Assembly (NCBI GenBank): GCA_964467705.1
Contig: CAYXUZ010000009.1
Span: 1 to 64,000, forward strand
Direction: 5' to 3'
DNA length: 64,000 nucleotides
From: CAADGU01 sp964467705
GTDB taxonomy: Bacteria; Chloroflexota; Anaerolineae; Promineifilales; Promineifilaceae
Of this stretch, positions 7,628 through 15,034 are shown one piece after another. Made by a program: the position numbers and the translations under genes. The first letter of the stretch is position 1. Every line of letters begins with the position of its first letter. The notes under the pieces are model-generated. The model was not told the DNA's origin. It worked only from the letters and a program-made list of their open reading frames with translations, and did no database searches.

Positions 7628-8645
7628 AGCGCACGTCACGACCCACGGCCGTGGCTATCGCCTTCATATCCCGCACCAGATTGGCAAAACGTTCGGGTTT
7701 CAGGGATTGACGGCCGTCGGACGAAGCCTCTTCCGGTCGCGGATGTACTTCAATAATTACCCCATCTGCCCCCGCGGCAATACTCGCCTTCGTCACGCTT
7801 TCCACATACTCCCACTTCCCCGTGCCGTGGCTGGGGTCGGCAATCACCGGCAAATGGGATAGCTCCTTGATGACCGGAATCGCGTTGATGTCAAACGTGT
7901 TGCGTGTGTACCGTTCAAAGGTACGGATGCCTCGTTCACACAACATCACTCGCGTATTGCCATGACTCAAGATGTATTCGGCGCACATCAACCACTCTTC
8001 AATCAGGCTGCTCATGCCCCTTTTCAGCAGCACCGGATGTTGCGACGCGCCGACCGCGTGTAGCAGCGCATAATTCTGCATATTGCGCGCCCCAATCTGC
8101 AAAATGTCTGCATATTGGCACACCAACGGCACCAGCGCCGGTTCCATCACCTCGGTAATAATGGGCATACCCGTGATTTCCCGCGCCTCGGCCAGATATT
8201 GCAGCCCTTCTTCGCCTAAACCCTGGAAAGAGTAAGGCGAACTGCGTGGTTTGAACGCCCCGCCGCGCAAAATGTGCGCACCTGCTTCCTTACACGCCTG
8301 CGCTGTTTCAATAATCTGGCTGCGACTTTCCACCGAGCACGGCCCGGCCATAATGATGATCTCATCACTGCCCACCACATGCTCGCCAATGGGGAACTGC
8401 GTATTATCGGGTTTAAATTCACGGCTGGCAATCTTAAATGGCTTAAGGACGGGCATCACACGCTCCACCCCTGACATCCGTTCCAACTGTTCGCGGTTGA
8501 TTTGCCGGTCATCGCCGATGATGCCGATGAGGCTGCGCTCACTGCCGGAGGAGATATGGACTTTGTACCCATGATCTTCAGCCCAGGCGACAATGCCCGA
8601 CTTTTCTTGCATGGTAGCGTGGGGTTGCATAATTACGATCATCAT
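7626..8645 (-). CDS. aroF: 3-deoxy-7-phosphoheptulonate (DAHP) synthase
   Basis: First enzyme of the shikimate pathway, condensing PEP and erythrose 4-phosphate. The N-terminal ~75 residues form the ferredoxin-like regulatory extension of the AroF/Thermotoga type. The TIM-barrel core shows 'IIMAGPCSVES', 'LRGGAFKPRSSPYSFQG', 'QIGARNMQNYALL', 'LLKRGM', 'LCERGIRTFE' and 'PVIADPSHGTG'. At 339 residues it has the normal length for this class. The start is ATG 8645 or the adjacent 8642. It lies 26 bp downstream of aroH on the same strand, so both probably share the aroH leader and its attenuator. Confidence 0.95.
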   Translation of the reverse strand: MMIVIMQPHATMQEKSGIVAWAEDHGYKVHISSGSERSLIGIIGDDRQINREQLERMSGVERVMPVLKPFKIASREFKPDNTQFPIGEHVVGSDEIIIMAGPCSVESRSQIIETAQACKEAGAHILRGGAFKPRSSPYSFQGLGEEGLQYLAEAREITGMPIITEVMEPALVPLVCQYADILQIGARNMQNYALLHAVGASQHPVLLKRGMSSLIEEWLMCAEYILSHGNTRVMLCERGIRTFERYTRNTFDINAIPVIKELSHLPVIADPSHGTGKWEYVESVTKASIAAGADGVIIEVHPRPEEASSDGRQSLKPERFANLVRDMKAIATAVGRDVR

Positions 8646-8671
8646 TCGATTCCTTTTTGGGTTGAAATTGG

Positions 8672-9160
8672 TTAAAAAGCGGCCTGTAATACGCGCATCA
8701 TCGCTTCCATCGCATCAATCTGGCGAGGGCGCACCGGGGAAATCGGGGGAGTATCTTTGCGGTCTGGCCGTAGGGAGACGGCCTCACGTAAATAAACATG
8801 AACAATGTCGTGGGCAGATTTGGAGGTATTCCAGTGGATTAACACCCGGATGCAGTGGTTGAGGCTGCCGGGCACTTCCATTTCATGGCCGCACAACAGG
8901 GCCACATCATACCAACCCAATTGGCGGGCGGCGAGTGCCGGGTAGGTGGCGTTCAGGTCAACGGTGGTGGTGAAGTAAATGCTGGCGATGTCGTCCGGGT
9001 GTATCTGGTTGGCCTGGATGATGGCTTGCAGCAGTTCACGGGTGGCGCTGAGGATTTCCCCGGCGTCATTGTGGCTGACGGTAATGGCGCCGCGCACACC
9101 TCGGCAGGCTGTGGCCATCGGCCATCGTTCTGATTGTGCATATCCATTTTTGTTGTGCAT
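8672..9160 (-). CDS. aroH: Chorismate mutase, AroH class
   Basis: Converts chorismate to prephenate for Phe and Tyr synthesis. The AroH fold is recognised by 'CRGVRGAITV', 'DDIASIYFTTTVDLNATYPA', 'CGHEMEVPGSLNHCIRVLIH' and 'HVYLREAVSLRPD'. The ATG at 9160 has a suitable AAGGGG about 8 bases upstream and gives 162 residues, longer than Bacillus AroH at both ends; an internal start at 9118 would give the more usual N-terminus. It is the first gene after a 200-base leader carrying a Phe/Tyr-rich peptide and a terminator, and it is followed by aroF. Pairing chorismate mutase with DAHP synthase fits control by aromatic amino acids. Confidence 0.92.
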   Translation of the reverse strand: MHNKNGYAQSERWPMATACRGVRGAITVSHNDAGEILSATRELLQAIIQANQIHPDDIASIYFTTTVDLNATYPALAARQLGWYDVALLCGHEMEVPGSLNHCIRVLIHWNTSKSAHDIVHVYLREAVSLRPDRKDTPPISPVRPRQIDAMEAMMRVLQAAF

Positions 9161-9185
9161 GTTCTTACCCCTTCTTGTTTGCGTC

Positions 9186-9219
9186 AGACCTGGCAGGTTT
9201 CAGAAAACCTGTCAGGTCT
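9186..9219. repeat. Inverted repeat, 'AGACCTGACAGG' family
   Basis: Arms at 9186-9200 and 9205-9219 pair with one mismatch (AGACCTG-CAGGTTT / AAACCTGTCAGGTCT). It lies in the aroH leader between the terminator and the start codon. Confidence 0.85.
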
Positions 9220-9220
9220 T

Positions 9221-9256
9221 GAAAATAAAAAGACGCGGCTTTTTGGGCCGCGTCTT
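9221..9256 (-). terminator. Intrinsic terminator in the aroH leader (attenuator)
   Basis: Read on the minus strand, a 10-bp GC-rich stem (9256-9247 with 9239-9230, AAGACGCGGC / GCCGCGTCTT) is followed by a T-rich run (TTTTATTTTC). No minus-strand gene lies upstream; the next gene, the Fur-family regulator, is divergent. Any transcript reaching aroH must therefore read through this terminator, which is the arrangement of an attenuator. Confidence 0.75.
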
Positions 9257-9269
9257 GTATTGCAGGTGT

Positions 9270-9306
9270 GGTCGTTTTGCCTTTACTTTTTTAGCGCCAA
9301 ACGACC
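9270..9306 (-). promoter_or_regulatory. Leader hairpins that may compete in attenuation
   Basis: GGTCGTTT (9306-9299) can pair with AAACGACC (9277-9270). Alternatively TTTACTTTTTTAGC in the Phe/Tyr codon region (9345-9332) can pair over 14 bp with GCTAAAAAAGTAAA (9296-9283). The two structures are mutually exclusive in part. The pairing is visible directly; its regulatory role is inferred. Confidence 0.5.
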
Positions 9307-9372
9307 CCCGGCATGACAAGCGCGGCGGCTGCTAAAAAAGTAAAAGTAAAAGTTTACAGCATGTATTTCCAT
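9283..9372 (-). CDS. Phe/Tyr-rich leader peptide of the aroH-aroF operon
   Basis: A 29-residue open frame in the leader begins MEIHAVN, then has six aromatic residues in a row (FYFYFF, codons TTT TAC TTT TAC TTT TTT at 9351-9334), and ends in LKK before TAA. It resembles the E. coli pheA and pheST leader peptides in logic. The ATG lies only a few bases after the expected transcription start, with no room for a Shine-Dalgarno site, so it would be translated as a leaderless message. Its location between a good promoter and a terminator upstream of chorismate mutase and DAHP synthase argues strongly for ribosome-mediated attenuation. Confidence 0.7.
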   Translation of the reverse strand: MEIHAVNFYFYFFSSRRACHAGGRLALKK

Positions 9373-9382
9373 AACGGCCGTG

Positions 9383-9411
9383 ACTATAACACTTCCCTAA
9401 ATCATCGTCAA
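9383..9411 (-). promoter_or_regulatory. Promoter of the aroH-aroF operon
   Basis: On the minus strand TTGACG (9411-9406), a 17-base spacer, then TATAGT (9388-9383). This is a close sigma-70-type match and places the start of transcription near 9376, just before the leader-peptide ATG. Confidence 0.7.
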
Positions 9412-9432
9412 CGGGCAATTTTGCGGTAAAAT

Positions 9433-9446
9433 AACGATATGTCGTT
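9433..9446. promoter_or_regulatory. Possible operator upstream of the Fur-family gene
   Basis: A dyad AACGA-N4-TCGTT in an AT-rich stretch 30 bases before the Fur-family start codon. It could be an autoregulatory site; it is shorter than a classical Fur box. Confidence 0.35.
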
Positions 9447-9475
9447 TTTGCAATTTGTCGCAATAAGGAGCAGGT

Positions 9476-9910
9476 ATGTCCCACGAAGGGCGTGATTTTG
9501 CCGGGTACATCCGGCAGCAGGGCTACCGCATGACACCGCAGCGCCAGATGGTGCTGGATGTGCTGTGTGGGCAGGGGGGGCATATGACGGCAAATGGGGT
9601 AGTCACGGCCGTGCAGCAGCAATCCCCTTATCTCAACCGGGCAACCGTTTACCGCGCTCTGGATTTTTTGTGTGAATTGCAGCTAGTCACCCGTACAGAA
9701 ATGGGGGGACAGGTAGTCTATGAACTGGCGGAAGAGCAGCCGCACCATCACCTGGTTTGCAGGGTGTGTGGGCAGGCGGTGGAGTGGGACGGCCGTGCGC
9801 TGAACACATTAGCCACCCAAATAATGGCCGAGTACGGTTTTCAAGCAGAACTCAATCACCTGGCGCTGTCGGGCGTGTGTATGCAGTGCCGGGAGAGCGG
9901 TAATCGGTAA
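9476..9910 (+). CDS. Fur-family metal-responsive repressor
   Basis: 144 residues. An N-terminal winged-helix DNA-binding domain is followed by the Fur dimerisation domain: 'YRMTPQRQMVLDVL', 'NRATVYRALDFL', 'HHHLVCRVCGQAVEWDG' and a terminal 'CMQC'. The two Cys pairs (CRVC and CMQC) form the structural zinc site. A good AAGGAG lies 7 bases before ATG 9476. It stands just upstream of a CbiM-CbiQ-CbiO importer, so it may respond to nickel, cobalt or zinc (Nur/Zur-like) rather than iron; the sequence alone does not decide. The stop codon lies within the first words of the following repeat. Confidence 0.9.
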   Translation: MSHEGRDFAGYIRQQGYRMTPQRQMVLDVLCGQGGHMTANGVVTAVQQQSPYLNRATVYRALDFLCELQLVTRTEMGGQVVYELAEEQPHHHLVCRVCGQAVEWDGRALNTLATQIMAEYGFQAELNHLALSGVCMQCRESGNR

Positions 9911-9976
9911 TCGGTAATCCGTTATCGGTTATCGGTGGTCGGTTCACGGATTACGGTTCACGGATTACGAAGAACA
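9899..9976. repeat. 'CGGTAATC / GGATTACGG' word-repeat element
   Basis: Tandem CGGTAATC words (9899-9935) are followed by inverse words TTCACGGATTACGG. The TAA stop of the Fur-family gene (9908-9910) lies inside it. It fills the gap to cbiM. Confidence 0.8.
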
Positions 9977-9989
9977 AGGAGGTAAGACA

Positions 9990-10952
9990 ATGTTAGCAAC
10001 TTTCTCTCTGGCGGCGGGTATTCTGCTGCATATTCCTGATGGGTTTTTGAATCTGGTGATTTCGCTACTGTGTTGGCTGGCGAGCGTCGTCGTGCTGGCA
10101 GTGGCGGTGCGCAAGGCACAGGCAGATTATGAAGAGCGGCTAATCCCGGTGGCGGGCATGATGGCCGCCTTTATTTTTGCGGCGCAGATGCTCAATTTTC
10201 CGGTAGCGGGCGGCACGTCCGGCCATCTGGTGGGGGCGGCGCTGGCCTTTATTGTATTGGGGCCATGGTTGGGGCTGCTGGTGATGACGGCCGTCATCGC
10301 CCTGCAAGCGCTCCTCTTTCAAGATGGCGGCCTGATCGTCATGGGCGCAAACATTTTGGTGATGGGCATTGTGCCCGGATTTGTGGGCTACGGCGTGTAC
10401 CGGTTAGCCGCTAACCGGAGCAAATCTATTAAACTGGCAATGGCCGGGGTGGGCGCGTGGCTCTCCGTTGTGGCGGCGGCGCTGGTGACGGCGCTGCTGC
10501 TGGCTTTCAGCGCCACGGCCAATCTGTCTGTCGTTGTGCCGGTGATGGTGGGAGTGCATATGCTCATTGGCATTGGCGAGGCGCTGGTGACGGTGGCGGC
10601 GCTGGCCTTCATCATGCGTTCCCGCCCGGCACTGCTGGACGAAAGCGCCGTCAACGCCAGTGGGCGGTGGGCGCTGGCCGGGTTGGGCATTGCCTTGCTG
10701 GTGGTCTTGTTAGCTCCCTATGCTTCGCCATACCCGGATGGGCTGGAATGGGTGGCCGGGCAGCAAGGTTTCCTGGAAACGGCGCTGGATGCTCCTTATG
10801 AGTTATTGCCTGATTATACGATTCCGGGTTTGGGGGAGACAGGACTCTCCACCATTGTGGCGGGGATTGTGGGGGTGTTGGTGGTTACGGCCGTGATCTT
10901 GCTTGTCGGCCGTTTGCTGAATCGCTCGCAGCGGTCGCGGAGTAGCGCGTAG
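9990..10952 (+). CDS. cbiM: ECF-type cobalt/nickel importer, substrate-binding membrane component (CbiM/NikM-like)
   Basis: 320-residue membrane protein with the CbiM signature 'HIPDGFLN' near the N-terminus and 'MAAFIFAAQMLNFPVAGGTSGHLVGAALA'. The C-terminal third ('PYPDGLEW' and a final membrane helix) matches the PDGLE/CbiN-like module, so it is a CbiM-CbiN fusion. It binds Co2+ or Ni2+ and works with CbiQ and the CbiO ATPase encoded next. The binding site usually needs Met-His at the mature N-terminus; here His follows 'MLATFSLAAGILL', so either N-terminal processing or a different ligand is needed. AGGAGG precedes ATG 9990. No cobalamin riboswitch is visible upstream. Confidence 0.88.
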   Translation: MLATFSLAAGILLHIPDGFLNLVISLLCWLASVVVLAVAVRKAQADYEERLIPVAGMMAAFIFAAQMLNFPVAGGTSGHLVGAALAFIVLGPWLGLLVMTAVIALQALLFQDGGLIVMGANILVMGIVPGFVGYGVYRLAANRSKSIKLAMAGVGAWLSVVAAALVTALLLAFSATANLSVVVPVMVGVHMLIGIGEALVTVAALAFIMRSRPALLDESAVNASGRWALAGLGIALLVVLLAPYASPYPDGLEWVAGQQGFLETALDAPYELLPDYTIPGLGETGLSTIVAGIVGVLVVTAVILLVGRLLNRSQRSRSSA

Positions 10953-10959
10953 AAATTGG

Positions 10960-11010
10960 AGAGTGGGAGATCAGGAGATTGAGTGAATAATCTCCTGATC
11001 TCATCTTCCT
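10960..11010. repeat. 'GGAGATTGG / AATCTCCTGATCTC' word-repeat element
   Basis: GAGATCAGGAGATTG faces AATCTCCTGATCTC around a short spacer, forming a long hairpin between cbiM and cbiQ. Relatives are at 21175-21222, 41039-41086 and 44818-44852. Confidence 0.8.
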
Positions 11011-11011
11011 C

Positions 11012-11809
11012 ATGCACACTAATACCTTTGACCGCTACATGGGCCGAGAAAGTGTTGTTCACCGGTTTGATCCGCGTCTGAAAGTGGTGGTGGCCGTGTT
11101 TTTTATTCTGGCGACGGTGCTGCTGCCAGATGGGGCATGGGCTGGGTTTGTCTGTTCCTGGTTGATGATTTTGGCGATCACCTGGCTGGCGCGGCTGCCG
11201 TATAGCCTGGTTCTTAAGCGATCATTGGTGATTCTCCCCTTTATGTTAGCGGCAGTGACGGTGCTGCTGAATGTGCCGGGCACGGCCGTATTCACCGCTC
11301 ACATTGGGCCTTTTACCCTCACTATCACTGATGCCGGGCTGGTGCGCTTTGTCAGCATCCTCATTCGGGGCTGGCTGGCAGTGCAATTGGCAATTTTGCT
11401 CACGGCCGTGACCCCTTTCCCAGACCTCATGCACGCCCTCACCCATTTACACGTCCCGGCCATATTGGTCAGCATCATCAGTTTTATGTACCGCTACCTC
11501 TTTGTGCTGGCCGACGAAGCACAGCGCCTGCTGCGAGCACGGCAGGCGCGCAGCGCCCGATTGCCGGGCACGGGCCAACAGGGTGGCTCGCTGCTCTGGC
11601 GGGCAAAAGTGACCGGGCATATGGTGGGGCAGCTTTTTGGCCGCAGCCTGGAGCGCAGCGACCGCGTCTATAACGCCATGCTGGCGCGGGGGTATCATGG
11701 CCGTATCCTCACCATGCACCCCCACGCCATGACCCGGTTTGATTGGCTGGCCGGGGGGACGGCCGTGTTGCTTATAGTGATAATTCAGTTGATTGCCCGA
11801 TATCCGTAA
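11012..11809 (+). CDS. cbiQ: ECF transporter transmembrane component (CbiQ)
   Basis: 265 residues with five to six hydrophobic segments. Family landmarks are the N-terminal 'FDPRLKVVVAVFFILATV', 'SFMYRYLFVLADEAQRLLRARQARS' with the coupling Ala-Arg motifs that contact the ATPase, and 'MLARGYHGR'. It couples CbiO ATP hydrolysis to transport by CbiM. It lies between cbiM and cbiO in the same orientation, with repeat elements in both gaps. The TAA stop is the start of the downstream repeat. Confidence 0.93.
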   Translation: MHTNTFDRYMGRESVVHRFDPRLKVVVAVFFILATVLLPDGAWAGFVCSWLMILAITWLARLPYSLVLKRSLVILPFMLAAVTVLLNVPGTAVFTAHIGPFTLTITDAGLVRFVSILIRGWLAVQLAILLTAVTPFPDLMHALTHLHVPAILVSIISFMYRYLFVLADEAQRLLRARQARSARLPGTGQQGGSLLWRAKVTGHMVGQLFGRSLERSDRVYNAMLARGYHGRILTMHPHAMTRFDWLAGGTAVLLIVIIQLIARYP

Positions 11810-11884
11810 CCCGTAATCGGTAATCCGTAACCCGAAACGGTTCACGGATTACGGTTCACGGATTACGAATAACGACTTACGAAA
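11804..11884. repeat. 'CCGTAATCGG / CGGATTACGG' word-repeat element
   Basis: Words CCGTAACCCGTAATCGGTAATCC are followed by inverse words TTCACGGATTACGG. It starts at the cbiQ stop and reaches the cbiO start. Confidence 0.8.
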
Positions 11885-11885
11885 C

Positions 11886-12656
11886 ATGCCCGTTACTCAC
11901 CCAGACACACCTTCACCTATTGTTTCGGCCAACGGCCGTGCCCCTTTGCAAGTGACGAATTTACAGTTTGCCTATCCCGATGGGCAAAAGGCATTAGGTG
12001 GCGTTTCGCTGCACATCGCCGCCGGGGAAAAGGTGGCGTTGGTGGGGCCAAATGGGGCGGGCAAAAGTACGCTCATGTTGCACCTAAACGGCCTGCTACA
12101 CGGGGAAGGGGAGATTGAAGTGGCCGGGCTACCGGTAGTGAAGGCCAATTTCCCCGTGATCCGGGCGAAGGTGGGTATGGTGTTTCAAAACCCGGATGAC
12201 CAGCTTTTTTCACCGACGGTGTTTGAGGATGTGGCCTTTGGGCCACTGCATATGGGCTACCCGGAAGCAGAGGTACGGGAACGAGTGGCGGCGGCACTCA
12301 CGGCCGTGGGTATGGCCGAACATGGCAGCCGCCTTTCTCACCACCTGAGCATCGGGCAGAAAAAGCGCGTAGCGATTGCCACTGTGCTGGCGATGAATCC
12401 AGAAATCCTGGTATTGGACGAACCATCGGCGGGACTAGACCCGCGGGGGCGGCGGCAGTTGATCAACCTGCTGCGTGACCTGCCGCTGACGATGCTCGTT
12501 TCTACCCACGATATGCTGCTGGTGCAGGAATTATTCCCCCGGATGATCATCATGGATGAGGGTTGCATTGTGGCCGATGGGGCAACGGCCGTGCTGCTGC
12601 CTGATGCGGCGTTGTTAGAGGCGCATGGGTTGGAGGCAGTAATACACCGTCCGTAA
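11886..12656 (+). CDS. cbiO: ECF transporter ATPase (CbiO)
   Basis: 256 residues with a complete ABC ATPase: Walker A 'GPNGAGKST', Q-loop 'MVFQNPDDQLF', signature 'LSIGQKKR' (a variant of LSGGQ), Walker B 'ILVLDEPSAGLDP' and the H-loop 'VSTHDM'. 'NPDDQLFSPTVFEDVAFGP' is characteristic of the CbiO/EcfA group. It powers Co/Ni uptake through CbiM and CbiQ. No ribosome-binding site is clear because a word repeat runs up to the start. The TAA stop begins a short 'CCGTAATCCG' remnant. Confidence 0.95.
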   Translation: MPVTHPDTPSPIVSANGRAPLQVTNLQFAYPDGQKALGGVSLHIAAGEKVALVGPNGAGKSTLMLHLNGLLHGEGEIEVAGLPVVKANFPVIRAKVGMVFQNPDDQLFSPTVFEDVAFGPLHMGYPEAEVRERVAAALTAVGMAEHGSRLSHHLSIGQKKRVAIATVLAMNPEILVLDEPSAGLDPRGRRQLINLLRDLPLTMLVSTHDMLLVQELFPRMIIMDEGCIVADGATAVLLPDAALLEAHGLEAVIHRP

Positions 12657-12696
12657 TCCGATCACTGAGTACAGGTCAAGGTAAACGGGTTGCGTC

Positions 12697-13152
12697 TCAC
12701 CCAACCAGATATGTTGCCGTGCCCAATGCAATCTCCAGGCCCTCCTCATTGTGCAGTTCCATGCGCGTCACCGCCACCTTATTTCCTTTGCGGATCACCC
12801 GCGCCGTCGCAATGAACGCATTACCCCGCCCCGGCCGTAAATAATCAATGCGAATATCAATCGTGCCCAACTTTTGCAGCCGCCTCTGCATCTCCTCCGG
12901 CGACAGGTCAAGCAGCTCCACCACCAGATTTGCCATCGCCACCATTCCCCCGGCTGCGTCCAATAGCGAAGCCGTCACCCCGCCATGCAAAATATGATAA
13001 AACGGATTGCCCTCCAGTTCCGGCTTCATCTGCACCCGCAGTTCCACGCTCTCCGCCGTCAGCGCCAACACCTCCAGCCCAATCAACTGATGAAAAGGAA
13101 TATGCTGCGCATACAACCCCTTAATCAACTCCAAAATTTCCTCATCCGTCAT
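12697..13152 (-). CDS. Hotdog-fold acyl-CoA thioesterase (YigI/PaaI-like)
   Basis: 151 residues of single hotdog-domain type. The active-site helix reads 'HILHGGVTASLLDAAGG', with the HGG turn and an Asp likely to activate water. The later 'IDIRIDYLRPGRG' and 'NEEGLEIALGTATYLV' strands match the YigI/PaaI families, which hydrolyse acyl-CoA thioesters. It stands alone on the minus strand, convergent with cbiO and divergent from prfC, so context does not reveal the substrate. Confidence 0.85.
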   Translation of the reverse strand: MTDEEILELIKGLYAQHIPFHQLIGLEVLALTAESVELRVQMKPELEGNPFYHILHGGVTASLLDAAGGMVAMANLVVELLDLSPEEMQRRLQKLGTIDIRIDYLRPGRGNAFIATARVIRKGNKVAVTRMELHNEEGLEIALGTATYLVG

Positions 13153-13165
13153 CGCCTAAACTCCT

Positions 13166-13196
13166 GTGGGGCGATTTTGCAAAATCGCCCTACAGA
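13166..13196. repeat. Palindrome 'GGGCGATTTTGCAAAATCGCCC'
   Basis: An almost perfect palindrome centred on TTTTGCAAAA lies in the 233-bp gap between the thioesterase gene and prfC. A degenerate relative is at 36023-36050. Confidence 0.8.
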
Positions 13197-13280
13197 TTGT
13201 CAGCCATCTCTCATAGATGTGCAATCATACTCATTGGGTGATATGCTATGGGCTTGTAGTAAGAAGCGATGCTTACAATG

Positions 13281-13308
13281 TGTCATGCCCTCCTACGCGG
13301 GCATGACA
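13281..13308. repeat. Inverted repeat 'TGTCATGCCC / GGGCATGACA'
   Basis: A perfect 10-bp stem with an 8-base loop, upstream of prfC. Nothing else is evident in the 13153-13385 gap. Confidence 0.75.
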
Positions 13309-13385
13309 CCAAAAACTCTTTACTCGAGATTCAACCAGGCGGTCACAATACCCACATTGTGGCCGCTTTTTACGCTTAAAAGAAC

Positions 13386-14987
13386 ATGACCGAACAACTA
13401 ACCATTGCCAACGACCAATTAGTGGCCGAAATCCAAAAACGGCGCACCTTCGCCATCATCTCTCACCCCGACGCGGGCAAAACCACCCTTACCGAAAAAT
13501 TGCTGCTCTACGGCAATGCCATCCACCTGGCGGGAAGCGTGCGCGCCCGCAAAAACCAGCGCGCTGCCACCTCCGACTGGATGAAAATGGAGCAAGAACG
13601 GGGTATTTCCATCACCTCCACCGTACTGCAATTCCCCTACCAGGGGCACATCATCAACCTGCTAGACACACCCGGCCATCAAGATTTCTCCGAAGACACC
13701 TACCGCACACTCACCGCCGCCGACTGTGCCGTGATGGTGCTTGACGCGGCCAAAGGTGTGGAGGAGCAAACGGTCAAATTGTTTGAAGTTTGCCGCCGCC
13801 GGGGGATTCCCGTCTTCACCTTCATCAACAAAATGGATCGGCCATCGCTGGATGCGCTGGCCCTGCTGGACGAGGTAGAAACCGTGCTCGGAATGCAGCC
13901 CGTCCCCATGAACTGGCCCATTGGCGACGGCGACACCTTTCTGGGTGTCTACGACCGCCTGACCGAGGAAGTACACCTCTTTGACCGTACTGCCCACAAC
14001 CAGACCATTTCGCCGGAGTACATTACGGGGTTGGACGACGGCCGTATCGAAGCCACCCTCAGTAGCCACCAGTTTGAAGATCTGCACACCAACATCGCCC
14101 TGCTGGATGAAATGGCTACCTTCGACTTTGACATCTTCCGACGCGGCGAACAGACGATGGTCTACTTCGGCAGTGCCCTCACTAATTTCGGCGTGCAATT
14201 ATTCCTGAACGATTTCATCAAGTACGCCCCGGCCCCCAACACCTACGCCAGCGACGCCGGGTCAATTGACCCGTACCAGCCGGAATTTAGTGGCTTTGTC
14301 TTCAAGATTCAGGCTAACATGGACCCCCGCCACCGGGACAGTGTGGCTTTTTTGCGTGTGTGCAGCGGCCGTTTTGAACGCAACACTCAGGTGAAACATC
14401 CGCGTACCGGCAAGATGCTCAAATTGTCGCGTACCTACACCTTTTTTGCCGATGACCGGGAAGTGGTGGATGAGGCGTTTGCGGGGGATATCATTGGGCT
14501 GCCGGGCAATCGGGAGTTTAACATCGGCGATACTATCAGCGCGGGAGCGACGTTTAACTTTGCACCCATCCCCCGTTTCCCGGCCGAACATTTTGCTCGA
14601 CTGGTCAATCTGGACGTGAGCAAACAAAAGCAGTTCCAAAAAGGCATCGCCCAACTGGAAACCGAAGGAGCGATGCAAATTCTCTACGAGGTAGATGGCG
14701 CACGGCGCGACCCCATTTTGGCAGTAGTAGGGATGCTGCAATTTGAAGTAGTGCAGGCGCGGTTGGAAGAGGAGTATGGTGTGAAGACAAAGCTGGAACC
14801 GTTGCCCCACCGGCTGTGCCGTTGGGTGGAAGGGCCAGAAGAGAGCATCGAAAAGCTGCCCTGGCGGTATGGGATGATGAAGACGCGAGATTATGACGGC
14901 CGTCTCGTGGCCCTTTGTAACTCGCCCCATGAATTGAACTACTACCAGGAAAAGTATCCTGAATTGACGTTTCGTAGTATTGGGTGA
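13386..14987 (+). CDS. prfC: Peptide chain release factor 3 (RF3)
   Basis: 533-residue translational GTPase that recycles RF1/RF2 from the ribosome. G motifs are 'SHPDAGKTTLTE' (P-loop), 'ERGISITST' (switch I), 'DTPGHQDFSEDTYR' (switch II, with the SEDTYR typical of RF3 rather than EF-G) and 'NKMDR'. RF3-specific domain II/III text follows ('GNREFNIGDTI', 'FAPIPRFPAEHFARL', 'EGAMQILYE', 'VVGMLQFEVVQARLE'). Length is normal. It is a single gene with little regulation visible. Confidence 0.96.
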   Translation: MTEQLTIANDQLVAEIQKRRTFAIISHPDAGKTTLTEKLLLYGNAIHLAGSVRARKNQRAATSDWMKMEQERGISITSTVLQFPYQGHIINLLDTPGHQDFSEDTYRTLTAADCAVMVLDAAKGVEEQTVKLFEVCRRRGIPVFTFINKMDRPSLDALALLDEVETVLGMQPVPMNWPIGDGDTFLGVYDRLTEEVHLFDRTAHNQTISPEYITGLDDGRIEATLSSHQFEDLHTNIALLDEMATFDFDIFRRGEQTMVYFGSALTNFGVQLFLNDFIKYAPAPNTYASDAGSIDPYQPEFSGFVFKIQANMDPRHRDSVAFLRVCSGRFERNTQVKHPRTGKMLKLSRTYTFFADDREVVDEAFAGDIIGLPGNREFNIGDTISAGATFNFAPIPRFPAEHFARLVNLDVSKQKQFQKGIAQLETEGAMQILYEVDGARRDPILAVVGMLQFEVVQARLEEEYGVKTKLEPLPHRLCRWVEGPEESIEKLPWRYGMMKTRDYDGRLVALCNSPHELNYYQEKYPELTFRSIG

Positions 14988-14997
14988 CGGCCGTTTG

Positions 14998-15034
14998 TCG
15001 GTAATCGGTTATCCGTAATCGGCAATCGGTTAGC
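14998..15034. repeat. 'CGGTAATCGGTTATCCG' word repeat between convergent genes
   Basis: Short tandem CGGTAATC-type words in the 42-bp gap between prfC and the convergent glycosyltransferase gene. The latter's TAA stop (15032-15030) lies inside the repeat. Confidence 0.7.

Noticed and set aside
9289..9312. Alternative short leader peptide MPGVVWR with one Trp codon
   Set aside because: It is in another frame with no ribosome-binding site and only one Trp; the Phe/Tyr frame fits the promoter and the pathway better.
9911..9989. Possible cobalamin riboswitch upstream of cbiM
   Set aside because: The gap holds only the word repeat; no B12-box sequence or conserved core is present.
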